A program made the translations under genes and the position numbers. The notes under the pieces are model-generated. The model saw only the letters and a list, made by a program, of their open reading frames with translations. It did not search any database and was not told where the DNA came from. A stretch of 63,237 nt of DNA, taken from positions 1-63,237 of the forward strand of contig JABIFG010000203.1 of NCBI GenBank assembly GCA_018650795.1, given 5' to 3'. Positions 1 to 8,005 of the stretch are shown piece by piece; position 1 is the stretch's first letter; each line of letters opens with the position of its first letter. This DNA is from Fidelibacterota bacterium (GTDB lineage Bacteria > Fidelibacterota > UBA8477 > JABMPR01).

Positions 1-1
1 A

Positions 2-700
2 GGGCATCGAGATGGAATTTATCTGGAATTTGTAGAGCAGTGTATTGTCTCACAGAACCATAGTAGTGCTAATCTTCGCTATGGACTCCACTTCATGTTT
101 TCAAACCATAACCGCTACCATAACAACCGCTTTGACAAAAATGGTGCTGGCGTGGCTGTCATGTATTCACGGCATGTAGATATGCATAACAATGTATTTG
201 CTGATAACTGGGGTAGTGCGGCCTACGGACTGCTCCTCAAAGATATCTATGATAGCAACATTACAGACAATCAGTTTAATCGCAATACAGTTGGTCTCTA
301 CTCAGAAGCCTGCAACAGAATCCAGGTCGAAGGTAATAATTTTGAGAACAATGGCTGGGCTGTAAAAATCATGGCTAATTCCATGGACAATGTGTTTACC
401 CATAACAACTTTCTAACTAATACATTTGATATTGCCACCAATAGTCGTCAAAATTTTAATGCCTTTAGTCAAAACTACTGGAATCGATATAGGGGTTATG
501 ATCTGGATAAAGACGGTATTGGAGACATCCCCTTCCATCCTGTCAAATTGTTTTCACTGCTCACAGAAAAAAATGAACCAACTCTCATGCTCATGCGCAG
601 CATCTTTGTTGAAATTATGGATCTTGCTGAAAGCTATATCCCAATACTTACTCCAGCCACCCTCATAGATGCCGAACCTCTTATGAGGATCAATCCATGA
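2..700 (+). CDS. nosD: NosD, periplasmic copper/nosZ maturation protein (5' partial)
   Basis: The reading frame is open from base 2, so the gene starts before the window; about 232 C-terminal residues are present. They show the right-handed beta-helix (CASH/NosD) pattern of short repeats rich in N, such as NHNRYHNNRFDKNG, NNVFADN, NNFENNG and THNNFLTN, ending in an NYWNRYRGYDLDKDGIGD segment that is typical of NosD. NosD is a periplasmic protein working with the NosFY ABC transporter to assemble the copper sites of nitrous oxide reductase. Its stop overlaps the nosF start (ATGA), so the genes are translationally coupled. nosZ would be expected upstream, outside the window. The identification is firm because nosF and nosY follow directly. 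Confidence 0.9.
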   Translation, partial: GHRDGIYLEFVEQCIVSQNHSSANLRYGLHFMFSNHNRYHNNRFDKNGAGVAVMYSRHVDMHNNVFADNWGSAAYGLLLKDIYDSNITDNQFNRNTVGLYSEACNRIQVEGNNFENNGWAVKIMANSMDNVFTHNNFLTNTFDIATNSRQNFNAFSQNYWNRYRGYDLDKDGIGDIPFHPVKLFSLLTEKNEPTLMLMRSIFVEIMDLAESYIPILTPATLIDAEPLMRINP

Positions 701-1395
701 TAGAAATCAAGGGCTTGAAGAAGTGTTTTGGACGTCTTGAAGTCCTCAAGGAGCTGGATGCGCAGATTCAAGAAAGCAAAATCACAGCCATTGTTGGTCA
801 TAATGGTTCAGGGAAAACCACACTGATAAAATGCTTGCTGGGCCTGGATAAATATGAAGCGGGCGAGATTACCATCAAAGATTTTAAGCTTAACGGTGAT
901 TGGAGTTATCGTAGCCAGATTGGATACATGCCGCAAATAGCTCGTTTCCCTGAAAACCTCACAGCCACCGAAGTGATTACCATGATCTCAGATTTGCGTG
1001 CCGGATCAGCAACCCTGGCCGAAAATTTAATCAGCTATTTCAGACTCTCAGACGAGATGGAGAAACCGCTCAAAACACTATCTGGTGGAACAAGACAAAA
1101 AGTAAATGCTATCGTGGCCCTCATGTTCAACCCAGATATTCTGATTCTTGATGAGCCCACGGCCGGCTTGGACCCCATCTCCAGCAGTCTACTCAAAGAT
1201 AAGATCAATGCCGAAAAGGATGCCGGCAAGACAGTTATCATAACCTCCCATATCATGAGTGAGATTCAAGAACTAGCTGACACAATTCTATACTTATTGG
1301 ATGGAAAAATATTTTTTGACGGACCCGTGGATGAACTAATAGCACAGACCGGTGAAAAGAACCTTGAACGTGCCATTGCCAAAATGATGTCCTGA
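697..1395 (+). CDS. nosF: NosF, ABC transporter ATP-binding protein for nitrous oxide reductase maturation
   Basis: This 232-residue ABC ATPase has a Walker A GHNGSGKTT near residues 34-42, signature LSGGTRQK near 128-135, Walker B ILILDEPTAGLDP just after, and a switch His in the ITSHIMSE segment. The length is that of a single ABC domain. NosF energises the NosY permease, which supplies a sulfur species or helps NosD in assembly of the Cu centres of NosZ. It overlaps nosD by 4 bases and lies 4 bases before nosY, so the three form one transcript. The Nos assignment rests on the D-F-Y order; the ATPase alone would only be a generic ABC protein. Confidence 0.9.
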   Translation: MIEIKGLKKCFGRLEVLKELDAQIQESKITAIVGHNGSGKTTLIKCLLGLDKYEAGEITIKDFKLNGDWSYRSQIGYMPQIARFPENLTATEVITMISDLRAGSATLAENLISYFRLSDEMEKPLKTLSGGTRQKVNAIVALMFNPDILILDEPTAGLDPISSSLLKDKINAEKDAGKTVIITSHIMSEIQELADTILYLLDGKIFFDGPVDELIAQTGEKNLERAIAKMMS

Positions 1396-1399
1396 TGCC

Positions 1400-2182
1400 A
1401 TGACAACCCTTCTCAAAATTATCAAGTATCAACTCCATGACCTTCTCAGGGGTAAATGGTTCATCGTTTACACAGCAATATTTTTTCTGCTCACAGATGG
1501 TCTATTCCGATTTGGAGGAGATCCGGGTCAGGTGTCCCTCAGTCTGATGAATGTGGTGCTCTTCATCATTCCTCTGGTGAGCATTGTTTTTGGAACCATG
1601 TTTTTTTACAACTCCAGGGAGTTTATGGAGTTATTGTTATCGCAGCCCATCAGTCGAGTTGCCTTGTTTCTGGGACTTTATCTTGGTCTCACCATCCCTC
1701 TTTCAGCGGTTTATCTCATAGGAGTCGGTGTCCCGTTCATGTATCACGCAGGGATCCTGGCAGGTAGCTATTGGACCTTACTGATTGTAGGGGTTTCGTT
1801 GACCTGGGTATTTATTGCGCTTGCCTTCCTGATTGCGGTGAAGTCAGAGCAGCGCGTAAAAGGTGTGGGTTTTACCATCGTTCTCTGGCTCTTTTTTGCC
1901 ATCCTTTACGATGGTATTATCCTGTTTATCCTGTTCGCACTGGAAGATTATCCCCTGGAAAAACTAACTTTAATTTTATCCCTGTTCAACCCCATCGATC
2001 TTGGACGTATACTGATGTTGTTGCAGTTTGATATTGCTGCGCTCATGGGTTACACAGGCGCTCTTTTCGCAAAATTTTATGGAGATATGTTTGGATCTGC
2101 CGTGGCCGTTTTAGCACTTTGGACCTGGTGTGCAGCACCCGTTTGGCTGGGTTATCGAGCATTTTCAAAAAAAGACTTTTAG
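1400..2182 (+). CDS. nosY: NosY, ABC transporter permease for nitrous oxide reductase maturation
   Basis: A 260-residue integral membrane protein with about six hydrophobic segments, beginning with a cytoplasmic MTTLLKIIKYQLHDLLRGKW stretch typical of ABC-2 type permeases, then a first span (residues 20-35). The NSREFMELLLSQPISR loop near residue 70-85 is the coupling region commonly seen in NosY and other ABC-2 permeases. It pairs with NosF as the membrane part of the transporter. The gap to nosF is 4 bases and the next gene (Rrf2 regulator) starts 9 bases after its stop, so the regulator may be co-transcribed with nosDFY. Confidence 0.88.
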   Translation: MTTLLKIIKYQLHDLLRGKWFIVYTAIFFLLTDGLFRFGGDPGQVSLSLMNVVLFIIPLVSIVFGTMFFYNSREFMELLLSQPISRVALFLGLYLGLTIPLSAVYLIGVGVPFMYHAGILAGSYWTLLIVGVSLTWVFIALAFLIAVKSEQRVKGVGFTIVLWLFFAILYDGIILFILFALEDYPLEKLTLILSLFNPIDLGRILMLLQFDIAALMGYTGALFAKFYGDMFGSAVAVLALWTWCAAPVWLGYRAFSKKDF

Positions 2183-2191
2183 GATTATGAA

Positions 2192-2629
2192 GTGATGATT
2201 TTATCTCGATCAACAGAATATGCTATCAGGCTCATTTTCTATCTCAGTGATCGGCAACCCATGTCCCAATATGTGCGTATCCGGGATGTGGCAGAAGATC
2301 TTGAGGTTTCATATTACCAGCTTGCCAAGGTGGCAAACATCCTCATCACAAATGAAATTCTTAAATCGAACACGGGTCCAACAGGCGGGATTGACCTATG
2401 TGACCATGCCAATAGCCTGCCCCTATCTATTGTTCTGGAGGTTTTTGGAGATCAAGACATTTTTGATCGTTGTATTCTGGGGCTCCATGAGTGTTCCAAT
2501 GAAAATCCGTGTCCTATCCATTCAGTCTGGGGAAACATTCGAGGGGAGTTGAAATCAACCTTTTTTGACAAGACGCTGGGTGAGTTGAAACAAGATGCAT
2601 TGTTGCCTGTTTTTAAAAAATCAGGCTAA
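2192..2629 (+). CDS. Rrf2/BadM family transcriptional regulator with Cys triad (NsrR/IscR-like)
   Basis: The N-terminus LSRSTEYAIRLIFYLSD is the usual winged-helix start of Rrf2 proteins, and YYQLAKVANIL plus GPTGGIDL correspond to the recognition helix and wing. Cysteines at 94, 101 and 107 (C-x6-C-x5-C, segment CILGLHECSNENPCPIH) match the Fe-S ligating triad region of IscR, NsrR and RsrR. Such proteins sense NO, Fe-S status or redox. Directly after nosY it is a plausible NO- or redox-responsive regulator of the nos/copper genes, but that is inference. Translation may start at GTG 2192 or at ATG 2195; the family start fits either. Length (145 residues) is normal. Confidence 0.85.
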   Translation: MMILSRSTEYAIRLIFYLSDRQPMSQYVRIRDVAEDLEVSYYQLAKVANILITNEILKSNTGPTGGIDLCDHANSLPLSIVLEVFGDQDIFDRCILGLHECSNENPCPIHSVWGNIRGELKSTFFDKTLGELKQDALLPVFKKSG

Positions 2630-2675
2630 GTGATCATATAGTTAGATGTTTTTTTAATCAAGTAGGAGGAATAAA

Positions 2676-3236
2676 ATGAAAAACGTAAGAATCATGTTGG
2701 TTTTGAGTCTCATTGTGATGGCCTTTTTTGCCTGTTCAACGGGTGAGGATACGGCAACAGCAAAAGCAGAGAGTAGTTTCGCAAAAGATCACAACCAGGC
2801 AGGTGTGATGGATGATGTATCTGATCCAAACATACTTCAAATCGCCCTGGGCAGTCCTGATCATACCACTCTGGTAGCTGGGGTTGTAGCAACTCAGCTT
2901 GAGAATGTGCTCGTCGGAGCTGGCCCGTTGACGGTGTTTGCACCCACCAATGCAGCTTTTGACAAACTTCCAGAGGGTACCCTGGAAACCTTGTTGAAAC
3001 CAGAAAACAAATCCAAACTGGCTACAATTATCACTTCCCATGCCTCTCCTGGAACATATATGGGTGAGGGTTTGAAAGATGGTATGCAGCTTTATATGGC
3101 CACTGGTCATTATGTTGATGTCAAGGTCACTGAAGAAGGTACCTTCGTCAATGGTAGTAAAATTCTTGGTACCGTTGATGCCGTAAATGGCGTCGTTCAC
3201 GTTATTGATGATGTCTTTTTGATTGCTGCTGGATAA
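2676..3236 (+). CDS. Fasciclin (FAS1) domain lipoprotein
   Basis: The protein begins with a lipoprotein signal peptide ending in a lipobox FFAC (Cys 20), followed by a short linker and one FAS1 domain. The two conserved FAS1 blocks are visible: TVFAPTNAAFDKLP (about 85-98) and GVVHVIDDVFLIA (about 171-183). A strong Shine-Dalgarno AGGAGG sits before the ATG. FAS1 proteins are extracytoplasmic adhesion or ligand-binding modules; FAS1 lipoproteins occur beside nos clusters in several phyla, but the role there is not settled. It lies 46 bases after the Rrf2 gene and is followed by a terminator-like hairpin. Confidence 0.88.
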   Translation: MKNVRIMLVLSLIVMAFFACSTGEDTATAKAESSFAKDHNQAGVMDDVSDPNILQIALGSPDHTTLVAGVVATQLENVLVGAGPLTVFAPTNAAFDKLPEGTLETLLKPENKSKLATIITSHASPGTYMGEGLKDGMQLYMATGHYVDVKVTEEGTFVNGSKILGTVDAVNGVVHVIDDVFLIAAG

Positions 3237-3251
3237 AAAGTAATCAAGCGA

Positions 3252-3300
3252 AATGAAGGCAGGAGTTGATAACTCAGGTTTAAAATTCCTGCCTCATTTT
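3252..3300 (+). terminator. Stem-loop after the FAS1 gene, probable terminator
   Basis: The arms AATGAAGGCAGGA (from 3252) and TCCTGCCTCATT (to about 3298) pair over about 12 bases, with a 22-base loop, followed by a short T-run. The T-tract is weak (TTTT then G), so termination may be partial. It separates nosDFY-rrf2-FAS1 from the following small-protein/lipoprotein/receptor group. Confidence 0.55.
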
Positions 3301-3380
3301 GCAACATTAGTAGATATCTATTTTGTGTTATCACATGAAAAGCTAATGTCCTGGAAATCACAGGCTAAGATATAACAACG

Positions 3381-3767
3381 ATGAAACAGACTAAATTAAC
3401 CACTAAATTATTGACAGTCTTCGTACTGTTTGGATATAGTATTGGTTTAAGCTCAGTCTTCTTACCGATGATTGAGTATGCTGTGGATTATCGACGCATT
3501 GTGGCTGAAAAATGTGAAAACAAAGCAAAACCTGAGCTTGAGTGTAATGGGAAATGCTATTTAGCAAAACAAATCGTTAAACAAACGGCTCCAGAAACTA
3601 CTGAAGCCGGTGCAAATATTGTCGTTTTAAACCTGGGGATTGATCCCCATTTTTCCATTGAAGCCAGCACCCCGCTGAGCTTCAAATATTCAGAGTTATT
3701 CCTCTCTCAGAACAATATGTTCACATCAATTATCATGGAGCAAGTTGATCCACCTCCTGAGTGTTAA
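3381..3767 (+). CDS. Small membrane-anchored or secreted protein with CENK..P..ECNGKCYL motif
   Basis: A 128-residue protein with an N-terminal hydrophobic segment (about residues 9-30) that could be an uncleaved signal anchor, followed by an extracytoplasmic EKCENKAKPELECNGKCYLA motif at about residues 47-66 and a C-terminal PPPEC. The spacing C-x9-C-x3-C resembles a family of short uncharacterised proteins common in Bacteroidetes-like genomes, often near metal uptake genes; I know no demonstrated function. Three cysteines plus a terminal one suggest metal or disulfide chemistry. It sits directly before a Met/His-rich lipoprotein and a TonB receptor, so a role in copper handling is inferred from context only. 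Confidence 0.6.
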   Translation: MKQTKLTTKLLTVFVLFGYSIGLSSVFLPMIEYAVDYRRIVAEKCENKAKPELECNGKCYLAKQIVKQTAPETTEAGANIVVLNLGIDPHFSIEASTPLSFKYSELFLSQNNMFTSIIMEQVDPPPEC

Positions 3768-3823
3768 TCTGGTTCTTAGAACCACAAACTAACTCAATTT
3801 TAACACAATTAGCAGGAGGTAAA

Positions 3824-4633
3824 ATGAAGCTGCGTATTTTGCTTATCGCACTGGCTGGATCATTATTTATGATTCTGGGGTGTGAAGATAGCGAGAAAGA
3901 GATTGATGCCACTGAGGATCTTGTCCTTATTGGTAGTGCTGTAGACAATGGATTAACTGTAGATATGTATGCTGACCAGGCTCTCCAGGTTGGCTTAAAC
4001 AAACTGTACTTTGAACTGACAGATCTAGCATCAGATGCTCAAGTCACAAATGCACAAATCACCCAAAAACCGATCATGCATATGGAAACCATGAACCATT
4101 CATGTCCTATTGCTGGACAGGGAAGTTCATCCACTTCAGATGGACTGTTTGAAAGCGAAGTGGTTTTTATCATGGCCAGTGGCATGATGGGTACCTGGGA
4201 TGATACGGTCTTTGTTGAAAACCAGGAAACCAACACTTCACATCAGGTAGTGTTTGAAAGTTTGGCCGTACTGGAAACCGACATGAAAAAGAACCTGGTG
4301 TTTATGGATGCAGATTCAAATGATGTGATTTATATCGTCACACTTAACGGTTTGGAAGAACCTAAAGTGGGCTTAAACGATCTCATCATCACGGTGCATA
4401 AAAAGCAAACCATGATGAGTTTCCCTGAGGTGGCAGATTTGTCTGTTTCAATTAATCCTCAAATGCCCGACATGGGGCATGGATCTGAAGGCAATGTTGA
4501 TCCCGTTTATTCAGAAAATGGTAAATATGAAGGTAGTGTGGCTTTTAGTATGACCGGATATTGGACCATTGACTTTACATTTTCCCAGGGGAGTGAGGAG
4601 CTGGGTACGGTTCAGTATGCAGTCAATTTCTAA
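3824..4633 (+). CDS. YtkA-like domain lipoprotein, Met/His-rich, putative copper-binding
   Basis: I place the start at ATG 3824, which follows a perfect AGGAGG and gives a lipoprotein signal peptide MKLRILLIALAGSLFMILGC. An upstream in-frame ATG at 3761 lacks this and overlaps the previous gene. The mature 269-codon protein carries two beta-domains of the YtkA/FixH-like kind. The first has the cluster MHMETMNHSC with adjacent Met, His and Cys, the second NPQMPDMGHGSEGN and GYEGS-type strands ending FSMTGYWTIDFTF. Such exported Met/His sites usually bind Cu(I)/Cu(II). It overlaps the receptor gene downstream by 17 bases, indicating coupling. The copper role is inferred from ligands and the nos context. 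Confidence 0.7.
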   Translation: MKLRILLIALAGSLFMILGCEDSEKEIDATEDLVLIGSAVDNGLTVDMYADQALQVGLNKLYFELTDLASDAQVTNAQITQKPIMHMETMNHSCPIAGQGSSSTSDGLFESEVVFIMASGMMGTWDDTVFVENQETNTSHQVVFESLAVLETDMKKNLVFMDADSNDVIYIVTLNGLEEPKVGLNDLIITVHKKQTMMSFPEVADLSVSINPQMPDMGHGSEGNVDPVYSENGKYEGSVAFSMTGYWTIDFTFSQGSEELGTVQYAVNF

Positions 4634-6854
4634 AATTCTGATCATCCTGATTCTGGGCGGCAATATTGTCGCCCAGACGGGAATGGTTGGTGGTCATGCC
4701 ATAGATCAGACCACGGGCCTGCCTCTGGTGGGAGCGAATATTATGGTTCAGGACTCGAATCTTGGGTCAGCTACAGACCAGGATGGCCTGTTTTCTATAT
4801 TGCTTCCCGAGGGTAGTTTTATCATCTCCTGTTCAATGATTGGTTATGCTCCCACGACACTTGGGATCTCGGTTTTATCTAACCAATCTACGGACATCGC
4901 TTTTGAATTGGTACCGGTCACAATTGAATCCAAACATTTTGTTACGGTTCAAGGAGAACGAACCACGGGACACATGCTGGGACATCTCCAACAGACCAAC
5001 CTCTCTACTACTGAAAATCTAATTTCAATGATAGAAGGGGTAAGTCTGATTGCACGTGGAAGCTATGCTCAGGAGCCTAGCATTCGTGGTATGTCGGGGG
5101 GTCGGATGAATATTACCATCAATGGTATGAAAAGTTTTGGTGCTTGTACCGATCGCATGGATCCCATCACCTCCTATGTTGAAGCTGATGCGCTCAATTC
5201 AATTGAAATAGGTAAAGGTGCCCTTTCTATTCAAAATGGATCCACAGTGGGTGGCGCCTTGAATTTGACAATGAATCAACCGGAATATGCCTTAACGAAA
5301 TCATCAAACTGGCATGTAAAAGGTGGGCTTGATCAAGGGTCAAGGGAAAAGAAATTATCTTTTTCATGGTATCGAAAAACACCAGGAAGCGGTTGGTCTT
5401 TGAGCGGAGCTTATCGCAAGGCAGAAGATTATGCTGCAGCTGATGAGCAAATCATAGCTTTCACTGGTTTTGAAAAAATGAATCTGAATTTTGGGTATAA
5501 GACACGCTTAAATCAGCAGAGCCAACTGTTCGTTGAATTGGTTAGTGATGATGCCTACGATGTCGGCTATTCAGCCTTGCCAATGGATGTCGGTTATGCT
5601 CGCCTGAGAATGGCAGGACTCTCCATCAATTCAAATGGGATCAGCCCAAGTGTATTGAAGGCTGAATGGAAAGTATATGGTAATGCCATTGACCACTGGA
5701 TGGATGATAGCAAGCGTGACGTTTTATTCATGGATATGCATATGGATATGCCGGGCTTTACCCGCACGGCAGGATCTTATGTTGATATCCTGCTGGGGAG
5801 AAACCAGCAGAGTCTATTGAAGTTGAGAAGTGATTATTATTGGACATCCAGCTATGCTGATATGGTGATGTATCCCCAGGACTCCAGTCCCATGGAAATG
5901 GTAACCTGGCCTGGAGTTGAGCGTTGGAATATGGGTCAGTTTATAGAATATCAATCCAGGCTCAAACCTAAATTGAACATTAACCTTTCTATGCGCTATG
6001 ATTTATTTCATTCAGAAGCCACCAATGAAATGGGTCGGGATGAGCTTCACATTTTTTATCCTGGCAATGATCTACAGCGCCTGGACCACTTGCTCAGTGC
6101 CAATGCTCATTTTTCCTATAATATGATGGACAATTGGCGCTCATTATTGTCTTTTGCATCAGGTCAGCGCATGCCTACTGTTTCAGAAGCTTATGGTTAT
6201 TACCTGTTTAATCCGGTCGATGGATATCTTTATCTGGGTAACCCAGATCTTCCCGTGGAAACCAGTCAGCAAATTGAATGGCAAAATAGTTTGACGTCCT
6301 CTCGTGGACGCATGAGCCTGAATCTGTATCTCTACAACTTTAAGCATTATATTTTTGGTCAGGTCATGACCGAAGACGCTTTCAGTTATGCGAATGGTTG
6401 GAAAAAATATGTCGATGGTGGAGCGGCTCAAATTTCTGGACTGGAATGGTCCCTACTGCATCGGTTTTCCTCCAGCTTCATCTTTCAAGGAGGTGTGAAT
6501 TTCGAAAAAAGTCGTTTGATTGATTACTCAGATTATTTACCGCTTATACCCCCATTGGAAGCCCATGCTTCATTGACATATCAGAGCCAGGCCTTCTGGA
6601 TGCAACTGGATGCACGGGGAGGCGCAGAGCAAAGCGATAATTCTAAGGTGAGTGGTGAAAATTCAACTCCGGCCTTCCTGGTGCTTGACCTAAAGGGAGA
6701 AATTGACATCCTGGCCGGCTTGAAGCTCAATCTTGGAGTAAATAACTTGACCAATCAGCTCTACCATGAACATCTCGACTGGGGTGATGTGTATCGACCG
6801 GGTCGGAGTGGCTTTGTTTCCCTAACAATTGACCAGGGAGTTATGGGTCAATAA
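4617..6854 (+). CDS. TonB-dependent outer membrane receptor, putative copper (OprC/NosA-like)
   Basis: I choose ATG 4617, which gives a signal peptide ending NIVAQ; an earlier in-frame ATG at 4569 would precede it with unrelated residues. Order: signal peptide, a carboxypeptidase-D-like regulatory domain (ATDQDGLFSILLPEGSF), plug domain with SIRGMSGGRMNITINGM and a GGALNLT strand, then a 22-stranded-type barrel ending in YRPGRSGFVSLTI. The plug contains FGACTDRMDPITSY, resembling the CxxxMDPPTSY copper site of OprC/NosA, and the barrel has a MDMHMDM run (about residue 377). Met/Cys/His content and the coupled lipoprotein support copper uptake for NosZ. About 745 residues, full length. Confidence 0.82.
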   Translation: MQSISKILIILILGGNIVAQTGMVGGHAIDQTTGLPLVGANIMVQDSNLGSATDQDGLFSILLPEGSFIISCSMIGYAPTTLGISVLSNQSTDIAFELVPVTIESKHFVTVQGERTTGHMLGHLQQTNLSTTENLISMIEGVSLIARGSYAQEPSIRGMSGGRMNITINGMKSFGACTDRMDPITSYVEADALNSIEIGKGALSIQNGSTVGGALNLTMNQPEYALTKSSNWHVKGGLDQGSREKKLSFSWYRKTPGSGWSLSGAYRKAEDYAAADEQIIAFTGFEKMNLNFGYKTRLNQQSQLFVELVSDDAYDVGYSALPMDVGYARLRMAGLSINSNGISPSVLKAEWKVYGNAIDHWMDDSKRDVLFMDMHMDMPGFTRTAGSYVDILLGRNQQSLLKLRSDYYWTSSYADMVMYPQDSSPMEMVTWPGVERWNMGQFIEYQSRLKPKLNINLSMRYDLFHSEATNEMGRDELHIFYPGNDLQRLDHLLSANAHFSYNMMDNWRSLLSFASGQRMPTVSEAYGYYLFNPVDGYLYLGNPDLPVETSQQIEWQNSLTSSRGRMSLNLYLYNFKHYIFGQVMTEDAFSYANGWKKYVDGGAAQISGLEWSLLHRFSSSFIFQGGVNFEKSRLIDYSDYLPLIPPLEAHASLTYQSQAFWMQLDARGGAEQSDNSKVSGENSTPAFLVLDLKGEIDILAGLKLNLGVNNLTNQLYHEHLDWGDVYRPGRSGFVSLTIDQGVMGQ

Positions 6855-6972
6855 ATAGATGTAATTAATAGGGGCGATCTACTATAAAGCAAGAACGTCA
6901 GCAGGAGGCTTGTCCAATCCAGGGACGAGATAAAAAGGTAGTGTTTTTAATTTCCAAAACCAAATTTGGCGC

Positions 6973-7815
6973 ATGACCTTTGCACCTTTTTCAATCGCAG
7001 CCCATACCAAGATAAATTTGGCTCTGCGTGTTTTACAGAAAAGACCCGATGGTTACCACGATCTGGATACCGTCTTTCAGGAATTGGATTGGGGTGATGT
7101 CCTTCATTTTGAAGCGGCTGATAAATTCAGTTTCAATATGACAGGTTTGAGCTTTGAAGATGGTGGCAACAACATCTGTTTACATGCTGAGCGCTTATTT
7201 AGAGAAGCCACAGGTAAAACGCTTCCTGTAAGGGTATCCCTTGAGAAAAAAGTCCCACCAGGCTCTGGAATTGGCGGTGGGAGTGCCGATGGTGCAGCAG
7301 TACTCAAGGGCTTGAATCAGATTGCAGGTTTTCCCCTGTCAACCAACCGCTTGATGGAGCTGGCTTTGGCGTTGGGGGCAGATGTGCCCTTCTTTATTGA
7401 AGGAGGCTTGCAACATGGACAGGGTGTTGGTGAGAAACTAGAAAAACTGGAGTTAGGCTTTGAGGGCGTCGTCCTGCTCGTTATACCCCCTATTCAGGTC
7501 TCTACAAAACAGGCATTTGAAGCACTAAAAATACCATTGACACCCCCTAAGGCTCCGTTTACTTTTGGCCGCCTTTTAGAGAAGGCAACATTGGTACGGT
7601 TTTTTGAAAACGAATTTGAATCTGTAGTTTTTCATATACATCCAGAAATTGGCACGTTAAAAAACGAGCTCCTGAATACCGGAGCATTTTTTGCCAGTTT
7701 GTCGGGTAGTGGCTCGACTGTGTATGGCATCTTTGATACTCTTGAACAGGCTCAGGCCGCTCAGGAAATATTTATAAACCGTTACCATACCCAGATCACC
7801 CTCTCCGTCAACTGA
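6973..7815 (+). CDS. ispE: 4-diphosphocytidyl-2-C-methyl-D-erythritol kinase
   Basis: A GHMP kinase of 280 residues catalysing ATP-dependent phosphorylation of CDP-methylerythritol in the MEP isoprenoid pathway. Visible: KINLAL at 13-18 with the GYHDLDTVFQELDWGD segment, the GHMP ATP-loop PPGSGIGGGSADGAA at 95-109, ALGADVPFFI (about 133-142; Asp 137 is the usual catalytic residue) and the C-terminal SLSGSGSTVYGIF motif. It opens the conserved ispE - tRNA-Gln - prs - rplY - pth gene order found in many Gram-negative bacteria. The 118-base gap after the TonB receptor shows no clear regulatory element. Confidence 0.95.
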   Translation: MTFAPFSIAAHTKINLALRVLQKRPDGYHDLDTVFQELDWGDVLHFEAADKFSFNMTGLSFEDGGNNICLHAERLFREATGKTLPVRVSLEKKVPPGSGIGGGSADGAAVLKGLNQIAGFPLSTNRLMELALALGADVPFFIEGGLQHGQGVGEKLEKLELGFEGVVLLVIPPIQVSTKQAFEALKIPLTPPKAPFTFGRLLEKATLVRFFENEFESVVFHIHPEIGTLKNELLNTGAFFASLSGSGSTVYGIFDTLEQAQAAQEIFINRYHTQITLSVN

Positions 7816-7824
7816 ATTTTTTCT

Positions 7825-7895
7825 TCCGGGATCGTTCAATGGTAGGACACCAGCTTTTGGAGCTGGTCATGGGGGTTCGAATCCTCCTCCCGGAA
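7825..7895 (+). tRNA. tRNA-Gln (anticodon TTG)
   Basis: Cloverleaf read by eye: acceptor TCCGGGA (7825-7831) pairs perfectly with TCCCGGA (7888-7894), D arm GTTC/GGAC, anticodon stem CCAGC/GCTGG with loop TTTTGGA giving anticodon TTG at 7857-7859, and T arm GGGGG-TTCGAAT-CCTCC. The CCA end is not encoded. It lies 9 bases after ispE and 110 bases before prs, a position for tRNA-Gln seen in other genomes with this gene order. Confidence 0.95.
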
Positions 7896-8005
7896 CACTT
7901 TCTATTTCAAGTCAACATGTACCCGATTTTTGACAAAAGTCAGAAATGGGACGACTTGAATAGTTACTAACTAAAAACGTAAACCAACAAACGGAAATCG
8001 AGCGA

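Noticed and set aside
4569..4616. Longer start of the TonB receptor
   Set aside because: The extra 16 residues precede a good signal peptide and overlap the lipoprotein gene further; ATG 4617 is the better start.
7925..7965. TTGACA-like promoter before prs
   Set aside because: The TTGACA at about 7930 has no -10 at 16-18 bases; the nearest A/T box is about 20 bases away.
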